Assembly: GCA_934477125.1 (NCBI GenBank)
Contig: CAKSOL010000006.1
Coordinates: 82,208-146,207 of the forward strand
DNA length: 64,000 nt
Direction: 5' to 3'
From: an uncultured Eubacteriales bacterium
GTDB taxonomy: Bacteria; Bacillota; Clostridia; Oscillospirales; Acutalibacteraceae
Shown: positions 24,533-32,398 of the stretch, piece after piece
How positions within the stretch are numbered: the first letter of the stretch is position 1
Layout: every line of letters starts with the position of its first letter
Notes under the pieces: model-generated
The model's database searches: none
What the model saw: only the letters and a program-made list of their open reading frames with translations
What the model was told of the DNA's origin: nothing
Translations under genes and position numbers: made by a program

Positions 24533-25825
24533 ATGCTGGAAACGATAAAGAATGCTTGGAAAGTAAAAGAAATCCGAAATAAGATACTTTTTACTGTTTT
24601 TATTGTTCTGATTTTCCGCATAGGCTCTGTTATCCCGGTTCCGTTTATCGATTACGCCGCTCTTAAATCCGCTACAACAACAAACGATTTCTTCAACTAT
24701 CTGTCAATACTGACCGGTGGCGGACTTGAATACGGCGCTATCTTCGCGATGTCGGTTACTCCGTACATCAACAGTTCTATTATAATTCAGCTGCTCGCAG
24801 TTGCTATACCCGCTCTTGAGCGCCTTTCAAAGGAAGGCGAGGAGGGACAGAAGAAGTTAGCCCAGATAACCCGTTATGCAACGGTTATCCTCGCTCTTAT
24901 CCAGGGTATCGCTTACTTCTTCTATCTCAAAAACAGCAGAAGCAGCTCAGGCAGCAGCTACCTGAGAGTGTCCGGAGGAACAGGCTGGTATATATTCGCC
25001 GGCATTGTTATCGTTCTTGCCTTTACGGCAGGCTCGGCGCTCGTTATGTGGTTGGGCGAGCAGATAGATGTAAAGGGTATCGGAAACGGTATTTCAATCC
25101 TGCTTTTCGCAGGTATCATCTCCCGCGGACCGCAGGCGCTTTACAGTCTCTATCAGTACTGGAAAGCCGATCAGAAAATTCAGGTTATCGCAATAGTCCT
25201 GATATTCCTGGTTGTTATCGGATTTATCGTTTGGATGACTAACGCCGAGCGCCGGATTCCGGTTCAGTATGCTAAGCGCGTTGTCGGAAACAAGATGTAC
25301 GGCGGACAGAACACCCATATTCCGATTAAGGTCAATATGTCCGGTGTTATGCCGATAATCTTCGCTTCGAGCATCCTTATGCTCCCGACGATGATTCTTT
25401 CCTTCTGGAACAACGAGAACAACTGGTTCTATAAGGTGCTGAAGCTGTTCAGCGTTCAGGGCGTTTTCTATGCGGTTATCTATTTCATTCTGATTATCGC
25501 GTTTGCGTATTTCTATGCAACCATCCAGTTCAATCCGATTGAGATGGCTAACAACCTGCGCAAAAACGGCGGCGCCGTTCCGGGTATACGTCCCGGCAAG
25601 CCCACATCCGATTTCATTTCAAAAATCCTGTCAAGAATAACCCTGATGGGCGCTCTGTTCCTCAGCGTTATTGCAATACTGCCTATCCTTATCGGAAACG
25701 TCGGAAAGATTAACATTTCTCTCGGCGGAACCTCGATACTGATTATGGTCGGCGTTGCTCTTGATACGGTAAAGAACCTTGAATCCCAGATGATGATGCG
25801 TCATTACAAGGGATTCCTCGATTAA
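24533..25825 (+). CDS. secY: preprotein translocase subunit SecY
   Basis: 430 residues, about ten membrane helices. The start (AWKVKEIRNKILFTVFIVLIFRIG), the cytoplasmic segment NAERRIPVQYAKR and the C-terminal MMMRHYKGFL are conserved. Forms the SecYEG export channel. Begins two bases after the rplO stop, so translation is probably coupled. Confidence 0.98.
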   Translation: MLETIKNAWKVKEIRNKILFTVFIVLIFRIGSVIPVPFIDYAALKSATTTNDFFNYLSILTGGGLEYGAIFAMSVTPYINSSIIIQLLAVAIPALERLSKEGEEGQKKLAQITRYATVILALIQGIAYFFYLKNSRSSSGSSYLRVSGGTGWYIFAGIVIVLAFTAGSALVMWLGEQIDVKGIGNGISILLFAGIISRGPQALYSLYQYWKADQKIQVIAIVLIFLVVIGFIVWMTNAERRIPVQYAKRVVGNKMYGGQNTHIPIKVNMSGVMPIIFASSILMLPTMILSFWNNENNWFYKVLKLFSVQGVFYAVIYFILIIAFAYFYATIQFNPIEMANNLRKNGGAVPGIRPGKPTSDFISKILSRITLMGALFLSVIAILPILIGNVGKINISLGGTSILIMVGVALDTVKNLESQMMMRHYKGFLD

Positions 25826-25836
25826 GGAGTACTCAT

Positions 25837-26475
25837 ATGAAGCTCATCCTGTTGGGAGCACCGGGTGCCGGAAAAGGCACTCAGGCGGAAATAATTTCCG
25901 AGAAATACGATATTCCTGCTGTTTCTACCGGCAATATGATCCGTGAGGCGCTTAAAAACGGCACCGAAATGGGTCGGAAGGCCAAAGCTTATCTTGACGC
26001 CGGCGCACTGGTGCCGGACGAAGTGGTAATAGGCATCATAAAGGAACGTCTTGCCGAGCCGGACTGTAAGAACGGCTTCATTCTTGACGGTTTCCCCCGC
26101 ACCATTCCTCAGGCAAAAGCGCTTGACGAAATGAATTTCGGGATTGACGCCGCGCTTTCCATTGAGGTTTCCGACGAGGAAATCGTTAAGCGTATGTCAG
26201 GCCGCCGCATTTGCGAAAAATGCGGAGCCAGTTATCATACCGAGTTCAAAAAGCCTGCGGTTGAGGGCGTCTGCAATTCCTGCAACGGCGCGCTCGTGAC
26301 CCGCAAGGACGATGAGCCTGAAACCGTGCTGAACCGCTTAAAGGTTTACCACGATCAGACCGAGCCGCTCAAGAGCTATTATGAGGCGGCAGGCAAGCTC
26401 ATAACCGTTGAGGGTCAGGACGAGGTTGCGGATACAACCGCGCTTGTTCTCAAGGCTTTGGCGGAGATTGAATGA
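25837..26475 (+). CDS. adk: adenylate kinase
   Basis: 212 residues. P-loop GAPGAGKGTQ (7-16), NMP-binding region, and a zinc-type LID with CEKCGASYH and CNSCNG, characteristic of Gram-positive Adk. Interconverts ATP, ADP and AMP. Its TGA overlaps the map ATG. Confidence 0.98.
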   Translation: MKLILLGAPGAGKGTQAEIISEKYDIPAVSTGNMIREALKNGTEMGRKAKAYLDAGALVPDEVVIGIIKERLAEPDCKNGFILDGFPRTIPQAKALDEMNFGIDAALSIEVSDEEIVKRMSGRRICEKCGASYHTEFKKPAVEGVCNSCNGALVTRKDDEPETVLNRLKVYHDQTEPLKSYYEAAGKLITVEGQDEVADTTALVLKALAEIE

Positions 26476-27224
26476 TGATAGTGCTTAAAACCGGTCGTGA
26501 ACTCAAGATAATGAAAGAGGCCTGCCGTATATCGGCCGGAGCATTACAACTTATTGGCAAAGCGATCGAGCCCGGCGTAACAACCGCCGAGCTCGACAGG
26601 CTGGCTGAGGAGTATATTCGCAAGCAGGGCGCTGAGCCCAACTTTAAGAATTACGAAGGCTATCCTGCAACCGCTTGTATATCTGTAAACAACCAGGTCA
26701 TCCACGGCATACCGAGCACAAAACGCCGTCTGCACGCAGGCGATATCGTCAGCGTGGATCTCGGCGCTAAGTATGACGGGTATCACGGTGATAATGCTGC
26801 CACTTTTGCCTGCGGAGATGTTTCCGAGGAGGCAAAGCGGCTGATGGACGCAACCCGCGAGGCTCTCTATGAGGGTATAGCGGCGGCGCGTGCAGGCAGC
26901 AGAATCGGCGATATCGGTCACGCGGTGCAGCAGTATGTTGAGGCGAGGGGTTACTCGGTAGTCCGCCAATATGTCGGACATGGAGTAGGCACTCACCTGC
27001 ACGAGGCACCTGAAGTACCGAATTTCGGCACACCCGGAAGGGGAATCCGGCTTCTGCCAGGAATGACGATTGCCATAGAGCCTATGGTGAACGCAGGAAA
27101 GGCTGACGTCAAGGTAGAACCGGACGGTTGGACTGTTTTAACCAAGGATGGTTCGCTTTCAGCCCATTTCGAGCATACAATAGCTATCACACCGGACGGT
27201 CCCGCTATTATGACTTTAGCATAA
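26472..27224 (+). CDS. map: methionine aminopeptidase, type I
   Basis: 250 residues. Metal ligands are in VSVDLGAKYDGYHGDNA (two Asp), GHGVGTHLHEAP (His), and two Glu in AIEPM and FEHTIAI. Removes initiator Met from nascent chains. Two adjacent ATG codons are possible (26472 and 26475); the first overlaps the adk stop. Confidence 0.98.
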   Translation: MMIVLKTGRELKIMKEACRISAGALQLIGKAIEPGVTTAELDRLAEEYIRKQGAEPNFKNYEGYPATACISVNNQVIHGIPSTKRRLHAGDIVSVDLGAKYDGYHGDNAATFACGDVSEEAKRLMDATREALYEGIAAARAGSRIGDIGHAVQQYVEARGYSVVRQYVGHGVGTHLHEAPEVPNFGTPGRGIRLLPGMTIAIEPMVNAGKADVKVEPDGWTVLTKDGSLSAHFEHTIAITPDGPAIMTLA

Positions 27225-27234
27225 GGAGCGCGGT

Positions 27235-27495
27235 ATGGTAGGAACTGTAATTTACTCGAAAGCCGGGCGGGACAAGGGAAAGCTTATGGCTGTGGTCGGA
27301 AAAACCGGGCGCGGATATCTCGTCTGCGACGGTAAGGAGCGTCCGCTCTCAAGACCTAAGCTTAAAAATGAAAAGCACCTTTGTTTTACGGACGCGGTTC
27401 TCGGAGAAGAACAGCTTTTAACCGATAAATCGCTTCGCCGCGCGCTCAGCGCTTACCGCTGCGCCGCCGGCAGCCAAAAGGAGGAAATCAGGTAA
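27235..27495 (+). CDS. KOW-domain RNA-binding protein (L14e-like)
   Basis: 86 residues. The N-terminus (MVGTVIYSKAGRDKGKLMAVVG) is a KOW motif like those of L14e/L24/NusG. A small KOW protein at this position between map and infA is common in Clostridia; its role is presumed to be RNA or ribosome binding but is not proven. It ends one base before the infA ATG. Confidence 0.85.
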   Translation: MVGTVIYSKAGRDKGKLMAVVGKTGRGYLVCDGKERPLSRPKLKNEKHLCFTDAVLGEEQLLTDKSLRRALSAYRCAAGSQKEEIR

Positions 27496-27496
27496 A

Positions 27497-27715
27497 ATGT
27501 CAAAAGCAGATATGATCGAGCTGGAAGGCGTTGTTGTTGAGGCTATGCCTAATGCAATGTTCAAGGTTGAGATTCAGGGAGGACATACGATACTTGCCCA
27601 TATTTCCGGAAAGCTGCGGATGAATTTTATCCGCATACTGCCGGGAGACAAGGTAACGGTTGAAATGTCGCCCTACGATCTTTCAAAGGGACGCATAACC
27701 TGGCGTTCAAAGTAA
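27497..27715 (+). CDS. infA: translation initiation factor IF-1
   Basis: 72 residues, OB fold (MIELEGVVVEAMPNAMFKVE; SPYDLSKGRITWR). Blocks the A site during initiation. An AAAAGGAGG site lies at the end of the KOW gene. Confidence 0.98.
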   Translation: MSKADMIELEGVVVEAMPNAMFKVEIQGGHTILAHISGKLRMNFIRILPGDKVTVEMSPYDLSKGRITWRSK

Positions 27716-27745
27716 CCGTCACGATTTATAAGGAGGCAAATACAG

Positions 27746-27859
27746 ATGAAAGTCAGACCTTCTGTGAAAAAGATTTGCGAAAAATGCAAGATTATTAAGC
27801 GCAAGGGTAAAGTCATGGTTATCTGTGAAAACCCTAAGCACAAGCAGCGTCAGGGTTAA
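27746..27859 (+). CDS. rpmJ: ribosomal protein L36, zinc type (bL36)
   Basis: A short gene of 37 codons: MKVRPSVKKICEKCKI at the start, ending CENPKHKQRQG. The zinc ligands C11, C14, C27 and H32 are all present. AAGGAGG lies about 9 bases before the ATG. Position between infA and rpsM is standard. Confidence 0.98.
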   Translation: MKVRPSVKKICEKCKIIKRKGKVMVICENPKHKQRQG

Positions 27860-27898
27860 TCCCTGCGCAGAAGAAAAAATATGGAGGTGCTTTGATAA

Positions 27899-28267
27899 AT
27901 GGCACGTATTGCTGGTGTTGACCTTCCGAACGAGAAACGCGTTGAGATAGGACTTACCTATATCTACGGCATAGGTCTTACAACATCAAAGAAAATCCTT
28001 GAAAGCACCGGTATCAATCCCGATACCCGCGTTAAGGATCTTACAGAAGACGATATCTCCAAGCTGCGTGAGTATATCGACCATAACCTTCAGGTAGAGG
28101 GTGACCGTCGCCGTACCGTAGCCCTTGATATCAAAAGACTTATTGAAATTGGCAGCTACCGTGGTCTGCGTCATCGCAAGGGCCTGCCCGTAAGAGGACA
28201 GCGCTCCAAGACGAACGCCCGTACCCGCAAGGGTCCGAAGAAGACCATAGCTAACAAGAAGAAATAA
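27899..28267 (+). CDS. rpsM: ribosomal protein S13 (uS13)
   Basis: 122 residues (ARIAGVDLPNEKRVEIGLTY; RGLRHRKGLPVRGQRSKTNA). Forms bridges to the 50S subunit in the 30S head. First gene of the alpha part. Confidence 0.98.
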   Translation: MARIAGVDLPNEKRVEIGLTYIYGIGLTTSKKILESTGINPDTRVKDLTEDDISKLREYIDHNLQVEGDRRRTVALDIKRLIEIGSYRGLRHRKGLPVRGQRSKTNARTRKGPKKTIANKKK

Positions 28268-28283
28268 GTAGGAGGAAGATAGA

Positions 28284-28685
28284 ATGGCTACTGCTAAAGC
28301 TAAGACGAGCGGTGTTCGCCGCCGTCGCGAAAAGAAAAATATCGAGCGTGGTGCCGCCCATATTCAGTCAACCTTCAACAATACCATCGTAACCATAACC
28401 GATACTCAGGGCAACGCTCTTTCATGGGCTTCCGCCGGAGAACTCGGCTTCCGCGGTTCGCGTAAATCCACTCCGTTTGCGGCTCAGAGCGCAGCGGAAA
28501 CAGCTGCAAAGGCTGCTATGGAGCACGGACTCAAGACGGTTGAGGTTTACGTGAAGGGACCGGGCGCAGGCAGAGAGGCTGCTATCCGTGCGTTACAGTC
28601 GGCAGGTCTTGAGGTCAGTATGATCAGAGACGTTACTCCGATTCCGCATAACGGTTGCCGTCCTCCCAAGAGAAGACGCGTATAA
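28284..28685 (+). CDS. rpsK: ribosomal protein S11 (uS11)
   Basis: 133 residues (AHIQSTFNNTIVTITDTQGN; DVTPIPHNGCRPPKRRRV). Platform protein that contacts the Shine-Dalgarno helix. Confidence 0.98.
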   Translation: MATAKAKTSGVRRRREKKNIERGAAHIQSTFNNTIVTITDTQGNALSWASAGELGFRGSRKSTPFAAQSAAETAAKAAMEHGLKTVEVYVKGPGAGREAAIRALQSAGLEVSMIRDVTPIPHNGCRPPKRRRV

Positions 28686-28711
28686 TCGACAGAAATTTGG
28701 AGGTGTAACAG

Positions 28712-29338
28712 ATGGCAAGATATACCGGAGCAGTTTGCAGAATGTGCCGCCGCGAGGGACAGAAGCTTTTCCTCAAGGGCGACCGCTGCTATTCCGAAAA
28801 ATGTTCCGTGGGACTGAGAGGCTACGCCCCCGGTCAGCACGGTCAGGGCAGAAAGAAAACTTCTGAATACGGTATGCAGCTTCGCGCTAAGCAGACCGCG
28901 CGCCGTTTCTACGGTGTTCAGGAGAACCAATTCCATCATTATTTTGAAATTGCCGAGCGCAGACCCGGCGTAACCGGCGATAATCTTCTTCAGATACTCG
29001 AAAGCCGTCTCGATAACGTGGTATACAGAGTGGGTCTTGCGTCCTCGCGCGCAGAAGCCCGTCAGCTCGTAGGTCACGGTCATTTCGAGGTAAACGGTCA
29101 TCGCGTTGATATAGCGTCCTATCTGCTCAAGGCAGGCGATGTTGTTTCCGTTTGCGAGAAGATGCGCTCAAACGATAAGATTAAGACTGTTGTTGAGGCT
29201 AACGGCGCAAAGCCGGTGCCGCAGTGGATCGATGTTGACCGCGAGAAGTTAGAGGCTAAGATTATAAATCTGCCGACCCGCGAGCAAATCGAGGCTCCTG
29301 TTGACGAGCAGCTTATCGTTGAGTTCTATTCAAGGTAA
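28712..29338 (+). CDS. rpsD: ribosomal protein S4 (uS4), zinc type
   Basis: 208 residues. The N-terminus carries four Cys (C9, C12, C26, C31) of the zinc-containing form, and an S4 RNA-binding domain follows (LDNVVYRVGLASSRAEARQLV). Starts 30S assembly and helps decoding accuracy. A hairpin spacer separates it from rpoA. Confidence 0.98.
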   Translation: MARYTGAVCRMCRREGQKLFLKGDRCYSEKCSVGLRGYAPGQHGQGRKKTSEYGMQLRAKQTARRFYGVQENQFHHYFEIAERRPGVTGDNLLQILESRLDNVVYRVGLASSRAEARQLVGHGHFEVNGHRVDIASYLLKAGDVVSVCEKMRSNDKIKTVVEANGAKPVPQWIDVDREKLEAKIINLPTREQIEAPVDEQLIVEFYSR

Positions 29339-29350
29339 TAGCCGGCTTTC

Positions 29351-29382
29351 GCATAACGTTCCGCCGCGTTGGAGCGTTATGC
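29351..29382 (+). other. hairpin in the S4-rpoA spacer
   Basis: GCATAACG (29351-29358) pairs with CGTTATGC (29375-29382), with an inner TCC/GGA extension. It lies in an 85-bp spacer and is not followed by a T-run. It may set the ratio of rpoA to ribosomal proteins by processing or stability; this is inference. Confidence 0.45.
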
Positions 29383-29423
29383 TGCCGAAATTTTTATACA
29401 GCGCGGAGAAATGGAGCTTTTAG

Positions 29424-30374
29424 ATGATAGAAATTGAAAAGCCCAGAATTGATACTAAGGAGCTTACTGCTGACGGCCGTTACGGCAAGTTTGTGATGAC
29501 TCCCCTTGAGCGCGGTTATGCGATAACGCTCGGCAACAGTATGAGGAGAGTATTGCTTTCAATACTTCCGGGCGTTGCTGTCACAAACGTTAAGATTGAC
29601 GGTGCGGTACACGAGTTTTCAACTCTCCCCGGCGTTAAGGAGGATGTTACCGAGATAATCCTCAATCTTAAAGGTCTGATAGCTAAGCTGCATTCTGATT
29701 CTGCCAAAAAGATATATATTGAGGCGGAGGGACCCTGCGAGGTCACGGCTGCGTCTATTAAGGCGGATTCCGAGGTAGAAATCCTCAATCCCGAGCTGCA
29801 TATTGCAACGTTGGATGAAGGCGGCAAGCTTAACATTGAGATGACGTTGGATAAGGGACGCGGCTATGTTTCTGCCGAGCAGAATAAGCCCAATCCCGCA
29901 GTTATCGGAGTTATTCCGGTAGACTCTATTTACACGCCCGTTCAGAAGGTCAACTTCACAGCCGGCAACACCCGTTCGGGAAAGGTTCTCGATAAGGGCG
30001 AGCTGACGCTGGAGGTCTGGACCGATGGTTCTATGCGTGCAAATGAAGCGGTTTCGCTTTCGGCAAAGATTTTGATTGAGCATTTTGAGCTTTTCCTTGA
30101 TCTTACTGAGGGCGTCAGCGAAAGCGAAAGCATTATGGCGGAAAAGAGCGATACAACGAAGGAAAAGGTTCTCGACCTTACTATCGATGAGCTTGACCTT
30201 TCGGTTCGCAGCTTTAACTGCCTGAAACGAGCAGGTATCAATACTGTTGAGGATCTCATCAACAAGTCCGAAGAGGATATGATGAAGGTAAGGAATCTCG
30301 GCCGTAAGTCACTTGAGGAAGTTATAGCCAAGCTCAATTCCTTTGGCTTCACCCTCAAAAAAGAAAGCGACTGA
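29424..30374 (+). CDS. rpoA: RNA polymerase alpha subunit
   Basis: 316 residues. The alpha N-terminal domain (about 1-230: YGKFVMTPLERGYAITLGNSMRR) dimerises and nucleates the core enzyme; the C-terminal domain (about 250-316: LDLSVRSFNCLKRAGINTVEDL, RNLGRKSLEEV) binds UP elements and activators. Complete and canonical. Confidence 0.98.
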   Translation: MIEIEKPRIDTKELTADGRYGKFVMTPLERGYAITLGNSMRRVLLSILPGVAVTNVKIDGAVHEFSTLPGVKEDVTEIILNLKGLIAKLHSDSAKKIYIEAEGPCEVTAASIKADSEVEILNPELHIATLDEGGKLNIEMTLDKGRGYVSAEQNKPNPAVIGVIPVDSIYTPVQKVNFTAGNTRSGKVLDKGELTLEVWTDGSMRANEAVSLSAKILIEHFELFLDLTEGVSESESIMAEKSDTTKEKVLDLTIDELDLSVRSFNCLKRAGINTVEDLINKSEEDMMKVRNLGRKSLEEVIAKLNSFGFTLKKESD

Positions 30375-30401
30375 GTAGAAAAGAAAAAGGAGTGAATATA
30401 A

Positions 30402-30743
30402 ATGCCAGGTACCCGTAAGCTCGGAAGAACGAGCGATCACAGAATCGCAATGCTGCGCGCAATGGTCACCTATCTGCTGGAAAACGGCAAAATAGAAACG
30501 ACCGTTACCCGCGCAAAAGAGGTTCGTTCTATGACCGAGAAGTATATTACACTCGCTAAGGATAATTCCTTGAGCAGCAAGCGTCAGGCTTTGGCATTCA
30601 TTACTAAGGAGAACGTTGTAGCAAAGCTTTATAACGAAATCGCTCCTAAGTATGCTGAGGTGAACGGCGGCTATTGCCGGATAACAAAAACCGGTCCGCG
30701 CCGCGGAGACGCTGCCGAGATGGCAATAATCGAATTGGTATAA
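30402..30743 (+). CDS. rplQ: ribosomal protein L17 (bL17)
   Basis: 113 residues (MPGTRKLGRTSDHRIAMLR; GYCRITKTGPRRGDAAEMA). Lies near the tunnel exit. Last gene of the cluster, followed by a strong terminator. Confidence 0.98.
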   Translation: MPGTRKLGRTSDHRIAMLRAMVTYLLENGKIETTVTRAKEVRSMTEKYITLAKDNSLSSKRQALAFITKENVVAKLYNEIAPKYAEVNGGYCRITKTGPRRGDAAEMAIIELV

Positions 30744-30794
30744 ATTCGGTAGCAGCTCGGAACGCGAATTTAAATTCCGTTCCGGCAGCCTTAG

Positions 30795-30846
30795 ACAAGG
30801 GACGGTTCTGCGTCGTTTGACGCAGAACCGTCCCTTGTTTTATCTT
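30795..30846 (+). terminator. terminator of the S10-spc-alpha cluster
   Basis: A perfect 20-bp stem (30795-30814 with 30819-30838; ACAAGGGACGGTTCTGCGTC) with the loop GTTT, followed by TTTATCTTG. Exceptionally long stem for an intrinsic terminator. Confidence 0.9.
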
Positions 30847-30860
30847 GCCTGCTCCGCTTT

Positions 30861-31592
30861 TCAGCTTTCAGGCTCCAAAATATTCGTTGTTATATAATCA
30901 ACACCCATTTTAATAAGCTTTTTTGCGGTGGAGGGTCGATCAACCGTCCAGCAGTTGACGAGTATTCCCAGCGAATGACACTTTTCAACCAACTCCCGAT
31001 TTACGGCGGAATATTTTATATCAAGATTCATTCTGTGCAGCTTGAGCCGCAGCAGCAGCCCGAAATTTACCTTTTTAACCAAATACTGCACCGGCTGTTT
31101 GGGATAATGCAGCCGAACCAGGAATAAATTCTCAAATTCAAACGAAATAAATATGCAGTGCTCAATATATCCGAGCTGCTCAAGCTGTAAGCATAAATTG
31201 CGTATGTCACGGTGCTTAAACCGGTCTTTCAGCTCAATAACGGCGGTTTTTCCGGAACGCTTGCATATTTCAATATAGTCCCTGAGCCGCGGGATGGAAG
31301 CCTCGTCCGCCGCCCCCGAAACCGGCTCTAACCTTACTTTTGAAAGCTGTTCAAGGGTTGAGTCCGAAACGGTCAGATTTTTGTCTCCTACGCGGCGGGT
31401 TGTTCCGTCGTGCAGAGTAACGAATTCGCCGTCGGCGGTAAGCCGGACGTCGGTCTCAATTCCGAAATAATTCCGCCCGGCTGCCGCTTTGAACGCAGCC
31501 GCCGAGTTTTCGGTATAAAAGCCGCTAAGTCCTCTATGGGCAATGAATTTTGTGCTCCCGGTATTTTGGATTTTCATCGTTTGGTTTGCCAT
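30861..31592 (-). CDS. glycerophosphodiester phosphodiesterase
   Basis: 243 residues, a TIM-barrel GDPD of normal length. FIAHRG (H19), GIETDV (E46, D48) and LHD (H61) are the catalytic and metal-binding residues. It hydrolyses glycerophosphodiesters to glycerol-3-phosphate and an alcohol. No signal peptide, so likely cytosolic (GlpQ2/UgpQ-like). AGGAG lies nine bases before the ATG. It is the last minus-strand gene before the ribosomal terminator. Confidence 0.9.
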   Translation of the reverse strand: MANQTMKIQNTGSTKFIAHRGLSGFYTENSAAAFKAAAGRNYFGIETDVRLTADGEFVTLHDGTTRRVGDKNLTVSDSTLEQLSKVRLEPVSGAADEASIPRLRDYIEICKRSGKTAVIELKDRFKHRDIRNLCLQLEQLGYIEHCIFISFEFENLFLVRLHYPKQPVQYLVKKVNFGLLLRLKLHRMNLDIKYSAVNRELVEKCHSLGILVNCWTVDRPSTAKKLIKMGVDYITTNILEPES

Positions 31593-31616
31593 ATAAATTT
31601 GCTCCTATGAGATAAA

Positions 31617-31654
31617 ATACCGCATAAAAGCAGGAAAATGCTTTTATGCGGTAT
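31617..31654 (-). terminator. terminator after the small unknown gene pair
   Basis: A perfect 16-bp stem (31617-31632 with 31639-31654, core CCGCATAAAAGCA) with a 6-base loop. On the minus strand it is followed by TTTTATC, and on the plus strand by GTTTTTC, so it can act in both directions. Confidence 0.8.
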
Positions 31655-31659
31655 GTTTT

Positions 31660-31944
31660 TCAATTCTTCAAAGCCCTGTCGAGCCAGATAAAGCCTATAT
31701 CCAGCGCGTCGAACATAGAACCCTTTTCGGTTTCCTTGGAAATCCGCTCCTTGAGAGGCAGCTCAACGTTGCTGTCCAGCAGCTGAACCGAAACCTTATC
31801 GGCAAGCTCTAAATCGCCCGCCTTAGTCTGAGAAAGGATTTCAAAGCGAACGATATATTTTTCGGTCATATCGCCGTAATAAATCTCGTTGCCCTTGCGG
31901 ACAAGCGGCTTGCCCTTATAGGTTAAAAATTTGCTTTCTGCCAT
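31660..31944 (-). CDS. conserved small protein of unknown function
   Basis: 94 residues, soluble, no signal or helix for the membrane (starts MAESKFLTYKGKPLVRKGNEIYYGDM; charged C-terminal half ending WLDRALKN). I recognise no domain with a known activity. It follows the next small gene by 17 bases on the same strand and ends at a strong terminator, so the two form a short operon. Base use is like the host chromosome. Confidence 0.7.
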   Translation of the reverse strand: MAESKFLTYKGKPLVRKGNEIYYGDMTEKYIVRFEILSQTKAGDLELADKVSVQLLDSNVELPLKERISKETEKGSMFDALDIGFIWLDRALKN

Positions 31945-31961
31945 TTATAAAAAACTCCCGA

Positions 31962-32225
31962 TTACTTTTTTTCCGGCATCTCGCCGTAAAGATTATAGCG
32001 GAAAAGCGCCGTTTCATCCTCCGGATTGGTGCAGCGGACGGTAGCCTCTCCGACCTCGCTGTGTTTCAGAATGGTAGCCAGTCCTATCATCTGGCAAAGA
32101 CGCGATTTCAGATTGAGAACGTCGCCGTCCTCCGTTTCAAGATAAACGTCACCCTTGCAGTTGTCTATTGCTTTTATAAAATCCTCAAAATCAATGTTAT
32201 GCAGCTGAATTTTATGCGAATCCAT
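31962..32225 (-). CDS. small protein of unknown function
   Basis: 87 residues from the ATG at 32225, which has TGGAGGAA upstream; the frame is open further but without a site and through the promoter. Sequence features: MDSHKIQLHNIDFEDFIKAI at the start, then GDVYLETEDGDVLNLKSRLCQMIGL, reminiscent of a small clostridial family with a LNLKSKL motif and no secure function. Paired with the 94-residue gene downstream. Driven by a consensus promoter. Confidence 0.7.
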   Translation of the reverse strand: MDSHKIQLHNIDFEDFIKAIDNCKGDVYLETEDGDVLNLKSRLCQMIGLATILKHSEVGEATVRCTNPEDETALFRYNLYGEMPEKK

Positions 32226-32276
32226 TAAATTATTCCTCCATTCAGGTATCATACGGCATATTACCACCGTATTATT

Positions 32277-32305
32277 AGTATAATCTAAACGCCGTGATAT
32301 GTCAA
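32277..32305 (-). promoter_or_regulatory. promoter of the small unknown gene pair
   Basis: Minus strand TTGACA (32300-32305), 17 bases, TATACT (32277-32282). It runs divergently from the glyS promoter. Confidence 0.8.
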
Positions 32306-32332
32306 GCATTCTTAACTATTCATTACAAAGTA

Positions 32333-32361
32333 TTGACAATTCTTTGAATTTTATTTATAAT
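32333..32361 (+). promoter_or_regulatory. promoter of glyS
   Basis: TTGACA (32333-32338), exactly 17 bases, TATAAT (32356-32361): a full consensus sigma-A promoter. The leader is only about 30 bases, so no T-box fits in front of this synthetase gene. Confidence 0.88.
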
Positions 32362-32398
32362 GTAATTCGTAGAAATTTGACCTCGGAGGAAGAGAATA

